Source: Endotrypanum monterogeii (taxonomy: Eukaryota; Euglenozoa; Kinetoplastea; Trypanosomatida; Trypanosomatidae). From it: DNA of 64,000 bases. Numbering within the stretch: position 1 is the stretch's first letter; every line of letters begins with the position of its first letter. The notes under the pieces were generated by a model. It ran no database searches. It saw only the letters and a program-made list of their open reading frames with translations, and was not told where the DNA came from. Where the stretch lies: positions 301,758 to 365,757 of the forward strand of contig CM007348.1 of the NCBI GenBank assembly GCA_000333855.2, in the 5' to 3' direction. A program made the translations under genes and the position numbers. Positions 32,939 to 43,836 of the stretch are shown here, piece by piece.

Positions 32939-33242
32939 TATATATATCCTCTCTTCGCCTCTTCTTCCTGTGCTTTTTGAAGAAGGCGGAGAGAATACCC
33001 CAGGAGTGAAGGAAGAGGTTACGAGAACAGGAAAAGGAAAAAAGGGATTAGGGGCCTCCCCCTCTTTTTTTTTTTTTGGTAAACAAAAACAAATTATTAA
33101 TATATACATATTCGTACTCACTATACCAACAGTGTGCCCGGAAGGAATTGCTCACTGACAAAGGAAACAAACAAAAGAGGGGAAAAAAGAAACCTATCAC
33201 TGACCACAACTGCCATAAAAAAAAAGGGGGCGATAAAGAAAG
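29218..33242. other. Long spacer upstream of BiP
   Basis: No gene recognised. It holds TA repeats at 29869-29905, 30207-30232 and 32905-32948, a compound CA/TA repeat at 32452-32506, and a complex island at about 31190-31560. A T15 tract at 33064-33078 with the next AG at 33131-33132 could be the BiP spliced-leader acceptor, giving a 5'UTR of about 110 bases. Confidence 0.55.
32452..32506. repeat. Compound (CA)n(TA)n microsatellite
   Basis: About 12 CA units pass directly into about 15 TA units, the same arrangement as at 21937-21985 and 59569-59614. Confidence 0.95.
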
Positions 33243-35231
33243 ATGATGCGAAAGGAAAATTTAATGCTTTTGGCCGTGTGCCTGATGTCAGCCCTGCTGC
33301 TGTTGTCAGCCACGGCCGCTCCTGATGGTAGTGGAAAGGTGGAGGCGCCGTGCATCGGCGTCGATCTCGGCACGACATACTCGGTCGCCGGCGTATGGCA
33401 GAAGGGTGAGGTTCACATCGTCACGAACGAGATGGGAAATCGCATCACCCCGTCTGTGGTCGCCTTCACCGACTCGGAGCGTCTCGTCGGTGATGGCGCG
33501 AAGAATCAGCTGCCACAGAACCCGGAGAACACCATCTACGCCATTAAGCGTCTGATTGGCCGCAAGTACAACGACCCCACCGTCCAGAACGATAAGAAGC
33601 TTCTTTCTTATCAAATTGTGGCGGACAAGGCCGGCAAGCCGCTTGTGCAGGTGACCGTGAAGGGCCAAAAGAAGGAGTTCACCCCAGAGGAGGTGAGTGC
33701 CATGGTGTTACAGAAAATGAAAGAGATCTCTGAAACGTTTTTGGGTGAGAAGGTGAAGAACGCGGTCGTGACGGTGCCAGCCTACTTCAACGATGCGCAG
33801 CGCCAGGCGACAAAGGACTCCGGCAAGATCGCGGGCCTTAACGTTGTCCGTATCATCAACGAGCCGACAGCGGCTGCCATTGCGTACGGTCTCAACAAGG
33901 CCGGGGAGAAGAATATTCTGGTATTTGACCTCGGTGGTGGCACGTTCGATGTGTCCCTTCTTACGATCGATGAGGGCTTCTTCGAGGTGGTCGCGACGAA
34001 CGGTGACACCCACCTCGGCGGTGAGGACTTTGATAACAACATAATGAAGTTCTTTGTAGATGGCCTCAAGCGCAAGCAGAGCATCGACATCTCCAAAGAC
34101 CAGAAGGCCCTTGCCCGTCTGCGCAAGGCGTGCGAGGCTGCCAAGCGTCAGCTGTCCTCTCACCCCGAGGCGCGCGTGGAGGTGGACAGCCTCGTAGAGG
34201 GCTTTGATTTTAGTGAGAAGATCACTCGCGCCAAGTTCGAGGAGCTCAACATGATGCTTTTCAAGAATACTCTTATCCCTGTGCAGAAGGTGCTGGAGGA
34301 TGCGAAGCTGAAGAAGAGCGACATCGATGAGATCGTTCTTGTCGGTGGATCTACCCGCATTCCCAAAGTGCAGCAACTCATCAAAGACTTCTTCGGCGGG
34401 AAAGAGCCAAACAAGGGTATCAACCCTGATGAGGCCGTCGCCTTCGGTGCCGCAGTGCAGGCGGCTGTCTTGACAGGCGAGAGCGAGGTGGGCGGAAAGG
34501 TGGTGCTGGTCGACGTGATTCCCCTCTCCCTCGGCATCGAGACCGTTGGCGGGGTTATGACGAAGCTGATCGAGCGTAATACACAGATCCCGACAAAGAA
34601 GAGTCAGGTCTTCTCCACCTACCAAGACAACCAGCCGGCCGTGCTCATCCAAGTCTTCGAGGGCGAGCGTCAGATGACGAAGGATAACCGCCTGCTTGGC
34701 AAGTTCGAGCTCTCCGGCATCCCACCCGCGCCGCGTGGTGTGCCGCAGATTGAGGTTGCCTTCGACGTCGATGAGAATAGTATTCTTCAGGTAAGTGCAA
34801 GCGACAAGTCGTCGGGCAAGCGGGAAGAAATCACAATCACCAACGACAAGGGCCGCCTTAGCGAGGAGGAGATCGAGCGTATGGTGCGTGAAGCCGCGGA
34901 ATTTGAGGACGAGGATCGCAAGGTCCGCGAGCGCGTTGAGGCGAAGAACTCTTTGGAGAGCATTGCCTATTCCCTCCGAAATCAAATCAACGACAAAGAG
35001 AAGCTCGGAGAAAAGCTGGATGCGGACGACAAGAAGACGATTGAGGAGGCTGTGAAGAGCGCACTTGATTTTGTGGACGAGAACCCCGATGCTGACCGCG
35101 ATGAATTTGATGCGGCTCGTGAGAAGCTGCAGAGCGTTACGAACCCCATCATTCAAAAGGTTTACCAGACTGCCGGCGGCACCGGAACGGGAGCCGGTGC
35201 TGCCGAGGCAGAGGCGATGGACGACTTGTAG
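33243..35231 (+). CDS. BiP: ER-lumenal Hsp70 chaperone BiP/GRP78
   Basis: 662 aa. BiP is the ATP-dependent chaperone of the ER lumen, acting in translocation, folding and ER quality control. The N-terminal signal peptide has a Leu-rich core in residues 7-24 ([20 protein letters not shown]). The nucleotide-binding domain starts with [13 protein letters not shown] and includes the Hsp70 signatures [13 protein letters not shown] and [16 protein letters not shown]. The linker [18 protein letters not shown] leads to the substrate-binding domain and helical lid. The C-terminus is MDDL, the ER-retention form used by trypanosomatids in place of KDEL. The length is normal for BiP and the frame is intact. 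Two ATGs open the frame (33243 and 33246); the first is used. Regulation in this group is by RNA-level mechanisms; no heat-shock element would be expected. Confidence 0.98.
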   Translation: MMRKENLMLLAVCLMSALLLLSATAAPDGSGKVEAPCIGVDLGTTYSVAGVWQKGEVHIVTNEMGNRITPSVVAFTDSERLVGDGAKNQLPQNPENTIYAIKRLIGRKYNDPTVQNDKKLLSYQIVADKAGKPLVQVTVKGQKKEFTPEEVSAMVLQKMKEISETFLGEKVKNAVVTVPAYFNDAQRQATKDSGKIAGLNVVRIINEPTAAAIAYGLNKAGEKNILVFDLGGGTFDVSLLTIDEGFFEVVATNGDTHLGGEDFDNNIMKFFVDGLKRKQSIDISKDQKALARLRKACEAAKRQLSSHPEARVEVDSLVEGFDFSEKITRAKFEELNMMLFKNTLIPVQKVLEDAKLKKSDIDEIVLVGGSTRIPKVQQLIKDFFGGKEPNKGINPDEAVAFGAAVQAAVLTGESEVGGKVVLVDVIPLSLGIETVGGVMTKLIERNTQIPTKKSQVFSTYQDNQPAVLIQVFEGERQMTKDNRLLGKFELSGIPPAPRGVPQIEVAFDVDENSILQVSASDKSSGKREEITITNDKGRLSEEEIERMVREAAEFEDEDRKVRERVEAKNSLESIAYSLRNQINDKEKLGEKLDADDKKTIEEAVKSALDFVDENPDADRDEFDAAREKLQSVTNPIIQKVYQTAGGTGTGAGAAEAEAMDDL

Positions 35232-35266
35232 AGGGACTTGAGAGAAACGAGAAGTGTGTGTAGGTC

Positions 35267-35301
<35 letters not shown>

Positions 35302-35804
35302 TTGAGTGTGTGGATGGGCAGGGGGAAAAAAAAAGGGTGCCTCGAACTCAAGGAGGAGAAGGCGTAGTTCACATCAGTGTACCCGTTCTTTTCTTTGCCA
35401 CTTTTCTTCAGCCCAATGACGTACGTCATTTTTCACTTGACGTGTCCAGTACAAATCAAGGGTGTGCAACGCAACTCGCACACATACATGCAAACACAAA
35501 CACACGCAAACATATTATGACTCCGAATAGTAACTGCAAGTAACCCTTTATTTTGGATTACAGGTTTTCCCGGGTCTGCTTTTTTATTATCTGTATATAT
35601 GTATATTTATATACATATATTTATTTCGAGCACACTCACGGTCCCACACGCATAAAAATGCAGAGACGCGCCCCACACATTTCGTATGACAGGTCCCCGA
35701 GAAACCTGGGAACAATAAAAGAGAAATAGAAAATTGAAAAGGGCAGTACGAGAAGATATATATTTCATGTATAAACATATACATACATGCATACCTATAT
35801 ATTT

Positions 35805-35836
<32 letters not shown>

Positions 35837-37961
35837 ATACATGTTTGTATATATCTATATATATTTTTTTCTTTTTTTATATACACATGAAATATTACTT
35901 CCTGGGCTTTGTTCTGTGCTTTTCTACAATTAACTTTTCTCTCTAATTTTTGTTCGTTTTTTCGTGTTTTTGTCGGCTTCCACCCAAAGACGCACAGAAT
36001 CAGACGGTCACACTCGTAGGTTTGGCGCCTTTCACTTCTGTATTTTTCGGGCCTAGGTTATTTGACTCTCTCGTACGTCTGTATGACGCTGCATCCCCTC
36101 CTTTTTTCCTTGCTCCTTACGTTGTGTTGTTGAACCCGCAGTACTTGAACTCTGCAAGTCATGCAAGAAGCAAACAGGCATCCACAGTGAGGTGGGGAGA
36201 GAGGCACACGCGACCCAAGCCGCTTAGAGGGGATAGAAAAGCGTTGCCGCTGTAGTTATGGGGGATTTCGGTAGATGCGAAAATCTTTTCACTACACTAT
36301 GCCATGCGTATTCATCTGTTAAGCCCCTTCCGTCTGTTTTTTTTCCCCCCGTTTGGTCTGGCGAGGCTGTGCTTTTGTACTCTGTACGTATGCGGGTACA
36401 TGTGTGCATAAATAAATAAAATTCTATTTATTTGTGTGAAGGTATACATGCATGTGTGTATGCTTGCCTGTGTGTGTACCTGTTCTCTCTTTCCGCCGCC
36501 AACGTCCCTCTTCTCTCTTCACGTCTACACCCCTTTTTCTTTTTCTCCCTGTTTTTTATTTATTTATTTATTTTTGAGACTACTGTCGTTTTGATTTCTC
36601 CTCTTTACCCCCTTTCCTTCGATTTTCGATGTCCTCGTCTCTGGGCGGTCTTTTTTCTGGTTTCATTTTCTGAAGTGTGCGCCTGAGCTGTGTTCATCTG
36701 TTTCTCTGAAAGTGCTGTGCGTTGTGTGCCTGTTGTGTGTTTTTTTATTATTTTCCATGGAGGGGGTGAGGTCGGTGGAATGGGTGTATTGCGTTGATCG
36801 ATTTTTCAATTTGTAAGTTAAGGGTGCGCGTGTCTGTGTATGTCTGTGTGTGTCTGTGTAGATGGGACTCAGAACCCTGAGCTACCACCGGAACGCTGAT
36901 CAATGTGCGCATCGTGAAGATATGACCTCACCCCGGAATAAGTACTAACACCAGCAAAAAAAAAAAATAACAGCCGAAAAAATTTGAAATATATATATAT
37001 ATATATGTATATATCTATATACATATATAACGGATATAAGAAAAGCAATCTCAAGGAAATGAATTAAAGAAAAAAAGAAATTGCACTTTCGTCCCAATGC
37101 CACGAAAAAAAAAAAAGGAAAAGAAAACGAGCTCTATATCAACTGTGCTCAACAATGGGGGGAACAAGAGCCTCAGACAATTTGAATGCAAAGAACAGGT
37201 GAGGGGCAGCATCCACAAAGCGGGGGCAGGAAGGATTTTGGAGTCAGTCACAGCTCCTAGAGCACAGACAACTCCTCAGACTCTTCTTGTGAACGCGTGG
37301 TGGGCAGTTTTTGGTTTAGTTGTGCGCACGCGCGCACAATTGGAGAGGAAGGTGGAGGTGGTGGAGGAGTTCACACGTTGCATTGTCCTTCGATCTTATT
37401 GGTCCACTGGTATTTTATCGAGCACTCCTTCGTCTCTGCATGCGCGGGTGTACGTTGCACGAAAAAAAAAAATGTCTCGTCGAATTGTGCCTCCTCGTCT
37501 GCACGGGTAGCGTGCATGGTGAAGGTCACTCTTCTCCGCATCCAGCTAGGCAATCCATGTTTAACTGTTTCACTTCATCCCCTCTCCACCATCTTTAATC
37601 CCTCTACTTGAATCTTTTCTACAACTAGGCTTTCTCCTCAACGTTGTCTTGCATTTGAATAACACACACAAACACGCAGAGACACAGCGCAGCTGGCTAC
37701 AATGTATCCGTATTTGAACCAATCAATGAATACGTAACTACATAATAAAAGGTCTCTGGCCTATTCATTTGTCATGATTTCCGCCACTCTTTCACTGGCA
37801 CAGGCTAGGTGCGATACACTTTGCATGTGCACAGCCCTTTATTTGTATGAGCACCTTCTCTTCTCATCCCCTTTTCTTTGTGCTTTCCCGTTGTGTTTTC
37901 TCCCTCCTATCGGAGATATCTATACTCACCTTTTATTTTGTTTCTCAAGCGACTTTCACAT
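35232..37961. other. BiP 3'UTR and spacer
   Basis: No gene recognised. It contains a TG run right after the BiP stop (35269-35300), a 16-bp perfect palindrome (35415-35430), and TA-rich repeats at 35800-35833 and 36988-37030. A short pyrimidine tract with AG at 37948-37949 lies 13 bases before the next ATG. Confidence 0.55.
35415..35430. promoter_or_regulatory. 16-bp perfect palindrome in BiP 3' flank
   Basis: AATGACGTACGTCATT reads the same on both strands. It contains two inverted TGACGT half-sites. As RNA it could form a hairpin only with a very small loop. Function unknown. Confidence 0.4.
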
Positions 37962-40259
37962 ATGAATTATCATGTGCCGCCTGTAATAGAAAACCGTAGC
38001 GCCTCGCGTGTCGTTCACAGCAATGGAGGCGCCACAAGCGCTGCCGCGTCGCCGCCTCACCCTGCATCGGCACCCGACCCCGTGGAAGCTGGTGGCCGAA
38101 GCAGGGGTGGCGTCACCGTGGGCCAGGGTCTTCTGAATGGGCGTCGCCTTGCCGTGAGGGTGGCCCCGCCGCCGATGACTAGTGTAACACCTGCAGCTCC
38201 TATACCCCCCCACGCTGTTGCGAGCACACGCCCGTGTGCCAATGAACAGCTTGCGGGCGTCGATGCACCTCCTGAATCAGGTATGAGGGTGTGCCCAAAG
38301 CCGTCGCGCTCTCTTGCGTTGGACCCCGCTACCTTGACGACCGAAGCGCCCCATACCAGAGTAGATGCCTCTTCTGTCTACGGCAGAGGCATCGTTCGAA
38401 TCAGCGAGCTCCGCCGACGAGGGGTGCTCACCGTCGAGTCTGGGCTGCGGCTGGCGACACTCCCAGGCACCCGGTCAGTAGCGACTGGGACCTCTAATCG
38501 TGGCATCGACACAGCTCACACTGAGATCAACGGTGATGCCCACTACCTCTGTAGAGACTCGGTGCGAGATGGTACAACCGTGCAGCGGAGCAAACCACAA
38601 CGCGGATCAGCAGCACGACGGTCATCTGCTTCTTTCTCTTCTTCCCTAGGACGAACACGCGGTGGTCGTGTTACTGCATCCACAGGTGATGCTGGGCAGC
38701 AGCGCGGCCGTGGTAGCCGTAGCAACCGCTCGCGTACATCCGCAGTGGTTAACCTGCGCGCGGACGGACAGCTATGTGATCACCGGTGGTTCACCGCACG
38801 TGGACGCCGCTGTTTCGTGTATGATGGTCGCACGTACACTGGCTCCAGCGCCCATCGAATGTGGGAGAAGGTGAAGGAAGCAGCACGACACCGCGATTTG
38901 ACGCATTCTCAGCCCACTATGGCGACGATGCACGGGGTCACCATGCCACCTTCCCGTACTCGGGCAGATACGGGCTCCTCGTATCGAACGGCGGCGGTGC
39001 CGGAGGCAGAACGGCGCTTTCACCGAGCCTCGGTGCGTGCGCGCACCGCGGCGCAGCAGGCTTTTCTCTCTCGAACAAAAGAACAGAGATCGACGTCCGC
39101 TTCCCGGAACCCCCCCGTCGAGCCGACCGCGGTCGTCGCCAAGTCGCTGCCGGATGAGTGGGGCCGTTTGATGAAGGAGCTCGGCGTGCTGTCAGACGAA
39201 GAAAGTGATGCGGGCGTAGTAGGCAGCGCAGCGCAAGGCCCAGGCGTAACGACTGAAACAAAGTCAAAGCAAAGTGCTCGAGCAGTCTCGTCGCACTGCC
39301 CACCGTCGCGCGAAGTTGCTGTTTCTGCCAACAGCATCAACGCCGAGGGTGTGATTGAGATTGGTGATAGCGATTCTACAAGCGAGGACACAGGTGGCTC
39401 TGATACGGATGCCTCCGCTGAATCGTCAACAAGAACACCTTCCAGGGACAGCATCGAGGGGCATCATGCGGGTATTACGACGGATGCTTCCAATCCTGGT
39501 GCACTACCGCAGTGGCCTCAGACATCATTCTTCAGCGACGTGAGCAGCGGATGGTCCTCCACATCGTCTTTCACAACATCGCCTGCTCACCCGCCGGCGT
39601 CGTCGCCAGTCCGTTCACCGAAGCGGAAGCGAGTGAAGCAGGAAGACACCAAGGCCTTTTCTGACCCCTCCAGCAATGCCACGCCAGCACGTACTCGCAG
39701 TTACCACGGCGTGAAAGTTGTGGAGCAGGATGGGTGGGTATACCCGGTGGATGTGTTCGAGTCACAGCAGCAACAGCAACAACAAAATACATTTGAAGTC
39801 GCGAAGGTTGCAGAGGTGCTGCCGAGTGCAGCTTCTTCTGAGCCACCAAAACATGTCAGGGGTGGACGCCCCTCAACTTCAGTGCTCTACAGTGTCGATG
39901 ATATGCCATTGGCGGATGTATATGCAGATCAAGCGATTTTGCATAACACTATCACCCCGGCAGAAATGTCTTCTTCTTTTGGGTCCTTCTATGTAAACCC
40001 ATCCTCGTTTCACCCCCCTGCAGGGCTAACCGTTGTGAGTGGGAATGGGGCAGCTGTCCCGGTGCGTCCTGCGACGACCACGGGCGCGAGTCAGTCGCAC
40101 CTACTCGGCATCTCCTCTGGAGGCGCACAGGACGCTGGTAAGGAGACTGTTTCGGCGATGTGGGACGTCGACGACACTCTCGAAGACCTCAATACCCCTG
40201 ACCTCGCCGACATGTTCGTCACCGGAGAGGAAATCGGCGGTCTCCGCTATCAGCTTTGA
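37962..40259 (+). CDS. Predicted nuclear protein, unknown function, with NLS, SUMO-interaction-like motif and poly-Q
   Basis: 765 aa from ATG 37962 (MNYHVPPVIEN), 12 bases after an AG. Mostly Ser/Thr/Arg/Pro-rich and probably disordered. One compact aromatic segment at about residues 270-308 (DHRWFTARGRRCFVYDGRTY, then AHRMWEKVKEA) looks like a small folded domain. A second, shorter aromatic segment near 575-595 (SYHGVKVVEQDGWVYPVDVFE) may be related. An ordered helix PDEWGRLMKELGVLSDEE lies near 405-422. VIEIGDSDSTSED near 462 has the form of a SUMO-interaction motif. SPKRKRVKQ near 551 is a classical basic NLS. Seven consecutive Gln lie near 604-610. No catalytic motif was recognised, and DNA or chromatin association is inference from the NLS and composition. 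Confidence 0.75.
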   Translation: MNYHVPPVIENRSASRVVHSNGGATSAAASPPHPASAPDPVEAGGRSRGGVTVGQGLLNGRRLAVRVAPPPMTSVTPAAPIPPHAVASTRPCANEQLAGVDAPPESGMRVCPKPSRSLALDPATLTTEAPHTRVDASSVYGRGIVRISELRRRGVLTVESGLRLATLPGTRSVATGTSNRGIDTAHTEINGDAHYLCRDSVRDGTTVQRSKPQRGSAARRSSASFSSSLGRTRGGRVTASTGDAGQQRGRGSRSNRSRTSAVVNLRADGQLCDHRWFTARGRRCFVYDGRTYTGSSAHRMWEKVKEAARHRDLTHSQPTMATMHGVTMPPSRTRADTGSSYRTAAVPEAERRFHRASVRARTAAQQAFLSRTKEQRSTSASRNPPVEPTAVVAKSLPDEWGRLMKELGVLSDEESDAGVVGSAAQGPGVTTETKSKQSARAVSSHCPPSREVAVSANSINAEGVIEIGDSDSTSEDTGGSDTDASAESSTRTPSRDSIEGHHAGITTDASNPGALPQWPQTSFFSDVSSGWSSTSSFTTSPAHPPASSPVRSPKRKRVKQEDTKAFSDPSSNATPARTRSYHGVKVVEQDGWVYPVDVFESQQQQQQQNTFEVAKVAEVLPSAASSEPPKHVRGGRPSTSVLYSVDDMPLADVYADQAILHNTITPAEMSSSFGSFYVNPSSFHPPAGLTVVSGNGAAVPVRPATTTGASQSHLLGISSGGAQDAGKETVSAMWDVDDTLEDLNTPDLADMFVTGEEIGGLRYQL

Positions 40260-41120
40260 GAAGTAAAAAAAAAAAAGGAAGCAAAGAAGCAAACGAAACT
40301 AAGGAAGGGCAGTTATTCATTTCCACTTGTAGTGCCACCTTCCTCATAATTCCCCGCTCTTTGCTCACCTCTTCCTGTGCAGGGGAACGCGGGTTGCCGT
40401 ATCAGCAGTGTCTCAAGTCCCAACTAGGCTCTACACAAAAGGGACTGCTGCACAAACGCACAGAATAGTAAGGGGGAGAAATAGGGGGGGGGCGGGGGAA
40501 GAGAAAAGGGTGTGTGCCAAGTGAGTGGTCTACAGATGCGCTTTAATATTGATCTTGGTGTACTACGTCACTTGATTGGAGAGGGATGGGGGAGGGAGAG
40601 ATCGGCGGCCATCGCCGCTGCCTCACGCATCTCCTTCCTCTTTTTGTTATTCAGTGCTTTCTGCAAAGACTATTGTGCCGAACCAATTATTTGGGAACAT
40701 GGTAGGAAAGGTCGACACATGGCGATACCAGTTTCACGTACATTGGGCGATACTTTTTTTTTTTTTCAGGGACTCACTGAGGTCAAAAGAACAGTGTCCG
40801 TCAGTATTTAGTATTTTCGGTATCTCCTCCCGTCCTCTTCCCTTCCCCCTTCCTCCATTGTTTCGATCTTTTATTTCCATCGGATTCCACCTCCTTCACC
40901 CCCCCCCCCCCACCACACCCACACCCACACACACCCACACCTTTCCGAGCAGAGTCTCTTCGCAGACTCTCATCTCCTATCGCACCTCTCAAGGCCCCCC
41001 CCTACCCCCACACACAAAGGCGCTGGCGCCTGCGCTATTGGTGCCTCTCTATACTTACAGTGTGTGGGTCTTTGGACTGCTTCTGTGTGTGTGTGTGTAC
41101 TTCTTCAGATTCCCTTCACC
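40260..41120. other. Spacer upstream of the FHA-WWE gene
   Basis: No gene recognised. Poly-A follows the upstream stop almost at once (40266-40277). A CA/C-rich stretch lies at 40890-40940. TG repeat then TACTTCTTCAG gives a likely spliced-leader acceptor at 41107-41108, 12 bases before the ATG. Confidence 0.55.
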
Positions 41121-42557
41121 ATGAGTACTGCGTTGAATTACCCAGCGGGCAAGTGGATAATTGTGCGCTCCGACCGCCACGTCGTCTCCGTGGACAAACC
41201 CGACTACGCATATGTACTGGGTCGCGAGCGTCACCTTCCACCTGCGCAACTGCTCTCGCATAAGTATACGTCTCGGGAACACTTAGTGGTGATATGGCAC
41301 CCGCCTCACCTTTGCATAATTCAGAAGGGAAAGAATCCATCATTCATTGGGCCCCGTTGTATTCCTGTCCCCCCCCCTTGCGCCGATGCCGCGCTCAGTC
41401 CCGCCGAGATCGTGCAACCTCCCCAGCCGCAGGCACGGCTGCGTTTTGTTGCGATGTCTTCAGCGCATGAGGCCACCGAGCACCTGTCGGCTGGTGATGT
41501 CATGACGGTTGAGGTTCCAGTATCTGACGCGCTGACAGTCATGGAGGCTCCTGATCGGCGTTCGATTGACGCAGCAACAGTGTACTTTCCCGAGGAGCTA
41601 GGCCTGCCAACGCTGTCGATCCGTTTTGAGGGGGCTGATGCCGCCACACGTGTGGATGCCACAGCGGCAGTAACCTCGAAGACCACCGCCGAGATGCTCG
41701 CGGTGCCGTCGGCGAGGAAGCTCGGTGACCATGACGACGACGAAGAGTCGAGCAGCGGGGAGAGCAAGGCTGGCATTTGTTCCAGCCTTCGGGTCGAGGA
41801 GAGCGAGGGGGCTTCGGATGGGGCTGGAGGCGGCAAACCAATATGGCGCGGTTTACTGGATATGGCGCTCCAGCGACAACAGCACCGACTGCACGAAACG
41901 GTGCACGCACCGCCGACTACGAGGGGGAGAGATCCGCGATCTGCGCCAGAACAGGTCTCTGCAGAACCCGCGCCCACGGCAGGGCTTCCCTCAAACCGCG
42001 CGTCGAAGTTGACTACCACCCCCGCGCCTGCGACGGCCGATCCTCTGCCGCCCGAGACTGGGCGCTGGGAGTGGAGATGTGACCCGAAGGGTACGGAGCA
42101 TGATACCACCTCATGGACCAAGTTCTGCCCTGCTGTGGAGGAGCTGCTAGAGAAGGCATACAAAGATCCCTCGATTGTGAAGATCAAGATCCCTGATTCA
42201 CTCATGTTTGGCAAGCCCAATGTGACACGCTGCACCTATGGCGTGTGCTTCGCGGAAAAGGCGCTCGATGGGGCGATGGTCCGGTATTCACTTCAGAACC
42301 CAAGCGACTTCTGCGTGGTCCGTCGCACTGGGGGGCCTGCCGTGAACCGAAAAGGTGCAAAGAGGGCTCACGTCCTTCCAACGCCCTCGTCGTCGGAGCA
42401 GGATGAGAGCGAAGCGGAAGAAAGCGTCAGCGATTCTTCGGGTTCGGAGGACAGTATGTCCTCCTCCCCCTCCTCGACCTCGTCGTCTGCATCGAGCAGC
42501 TGTAGCAGTAGCGACAGTAGTGGAGTGCCACAAGGGAAAAGGCCGCGTCGTCACTAG
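41121..42557 (+). CDS. Protein with N-terminal FHA-like and C-terminal WWE-like domains
   Basis: 478 aa from ATG 41121, directly after TTCTTCAGATTCCCTTCACC. Residues about 10-80 resemble an FHA phosphothreonine-binding domain: VLGRERHLP (Gly34-Arg35), YTSREHLVVIW (Ser51-Arg52-His54) and KNPSFIG (Asn72) occupy the usual places, though the last motif is changed. Residues about 314-402 match the WWE pattern: W316xW318, W332xxF335, EELLEKAY (341-347), then Gln392 and VVRR at 399-402. WWE domains bind ADP-ribose-containing polymers or their iso-ADP-ribose units in ubiquitin ligases and PARPs. The linker is acidic and Ser-rich, and the C-terminus has a long Ser/Glu/Asp tail ending in GKRPRRH, a possible NLS. 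A DNA-damage or PAR-signalling adaptor is a reasonable inference, not shown. No catalytic domain is present. Confidence 0.7.
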   Translation: MSTALNYPAGKWIIVRSDRHVVSVDKPDYAYVLGRERHLPPAQLLSHKYTSREHLVVIWHPPHLCIIQKGKNPSFIGPRCIPVPPPCADAALSPAEIVQPPQPQARLRFVAMSSAHEATEHLSAGDVMTVEVPVSDALTVMEAPDRRSIDAATVYFPEELGLPTLSIRFEGADAATRVDATAAVTSKTTAEMLAVPSARKLGDHDDDEESSSGESKAGICSSLRVEESEGASDGAGGGKPIWRGLLDMALQRQQHRLHETVHAPPTTRGRDPRSAPEQVSAEPAPTAGLPSNRASKLTTTPAPATADPLPPETGRWEWRCDPKGTEHDTTSWTKFCPAVEELLEKAYKDPSIVKIKIPDSLMFGKPNVTRCTYGVCFAEKALDGAMVRYSLQNPSDFCVVRRTGGPAVNRKGAKRAHVLPTPSSSEQDESEAEESVSDSSGSEDSMSSSPSSTSSSASSSCSSSDSSGVPQGKRPRRH

Positions 42558-43697
42558 GCATCCTTTGGTGAGCATGCGTGCGTGTGCCTGTGCGTCTGCG
42601 TTGATTAGTATCGGTCCCGGAGAGGGCAACAGCCCCTCCCCCGAGCAAGACAAAAAAAAAAAAAGACGTCGTGGTGCACCTCAAATACCCCGATGACATA
42701 ATGGTGTTGAACAACAACAACAAAAAAAGCAGTTTTCAAATTTTGTTCGCCTTGTACATCTGGCTGTCTACCGAGACCTGGATCGCGTAACTGTTTCCTC
42801 CTGTTTTTCTGGAAGCTACAAGTCCCAACATATTTGCAGCTGTGAGGTTACAGTTGCAGATGGTCTTCTCTTTTTGGTGCGATCCTTCCCCTCCCCCTCC
42901 CAACTCTCTTATGTAACTCAGTCCCATTGGCTTCTGGCCCTGATGAGGAGAGGAAACAAAAAAGAAACCAACGGACAGGTGAAAGGATTACGTTCGAGGA
43001 GCTGATCGCTCGACTGGAGGGAGCGGGAGAAGGGGGTGGGAGGGGAGGGGAGGGGAGGGGAGGGTGGTGCAGGTCGGTTGGGAGGCTTCAGAAATGTGTG
43101 TCAACAAAATTTTTTTCCACCAAAAAAAGCAAGGCTACAATAATGGTGGACCATTTCCCAGGTGCCGTTTGTTCCTTTCATTTCCCCACACCAAAGGATG
43201 TGTCCTGAAGTGTTTCGCTTGTACGTCATGGTTAGAGCAGCTGCGACCTTGTCTCAACGCGCTTCTCGTCAGCGCTCTCCACCCTCACCCAGTACCGCGC
43301 CCCTTTTTTCTTTTGTTTGTGTTCGCTGTATGTGTGCTGTGTGTGTATGTGTGTGTGTGTGTGTGGGGGGGGGGTCCCTGATCAGAAAAGGGGACTGAAG
43401 TCCCCGCCTGGACGAAACCAACTGGCCTTCAACGTAATCCCCTTCTTTAGTTTGGATAGAAAAGGTACGGCGTCCACGATCTTCTCTCTCTCCTTCTATC
43501 CGGTTAGTCGGGAGCAAACAAGAGCGTGGAGTTGTTGTCGTTTTTTTTTTCCCCCACCCACCCCATAATATGCTCTCCACCGGGTCAGCTAACACGGATT
43601 TTGTCCTTGCTTTTTCTCTCTTTCTCTTTTCCCATTACTATCACTATTATTGCCCTTCTCTCACACAGGCGATTCCTCATTTTTTCCCCTCTACACG

Positions 43698-43728
<31 letters not shown>

Positions 43729-43836
43729 TATTTCTTCGGCAACGCTGTCGCTAAGAACTACCAACTCCCATTCCCCAAGAGCCTGCGTCCTTGCTTGGAG
43801 CATTTTTAGTTTATATCCTTTCTATACCGAAGACGA
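42558..43836. other. Spacer with G-rich tract
   Basis: No gene recognised. A GGGGA array (43031-43063), a TG run ending in nine G (43331-43373) and a TA repeat (43702-43729) are present. The CT-rich tract ending in CTCACACAG (AG 43667-43668) is a good acceptor for the next gene. Confidence 0.55.
43031..43063 (+). repeat. G-rich GGGGA array with quadruplex potential
   Basis: At least five G runs of three or more, separated by one A or GT, meet the usual G-quadruplex pattern on the + (RNA-like) strand. Confidence 0.6.

Noticed and set aside
33708..35429. 573-aa minus-strand ORF opposite BiP
   Set aside because: A shadow frame of a highly biased coding sequence; no domain, wrong strand for the polycistron.
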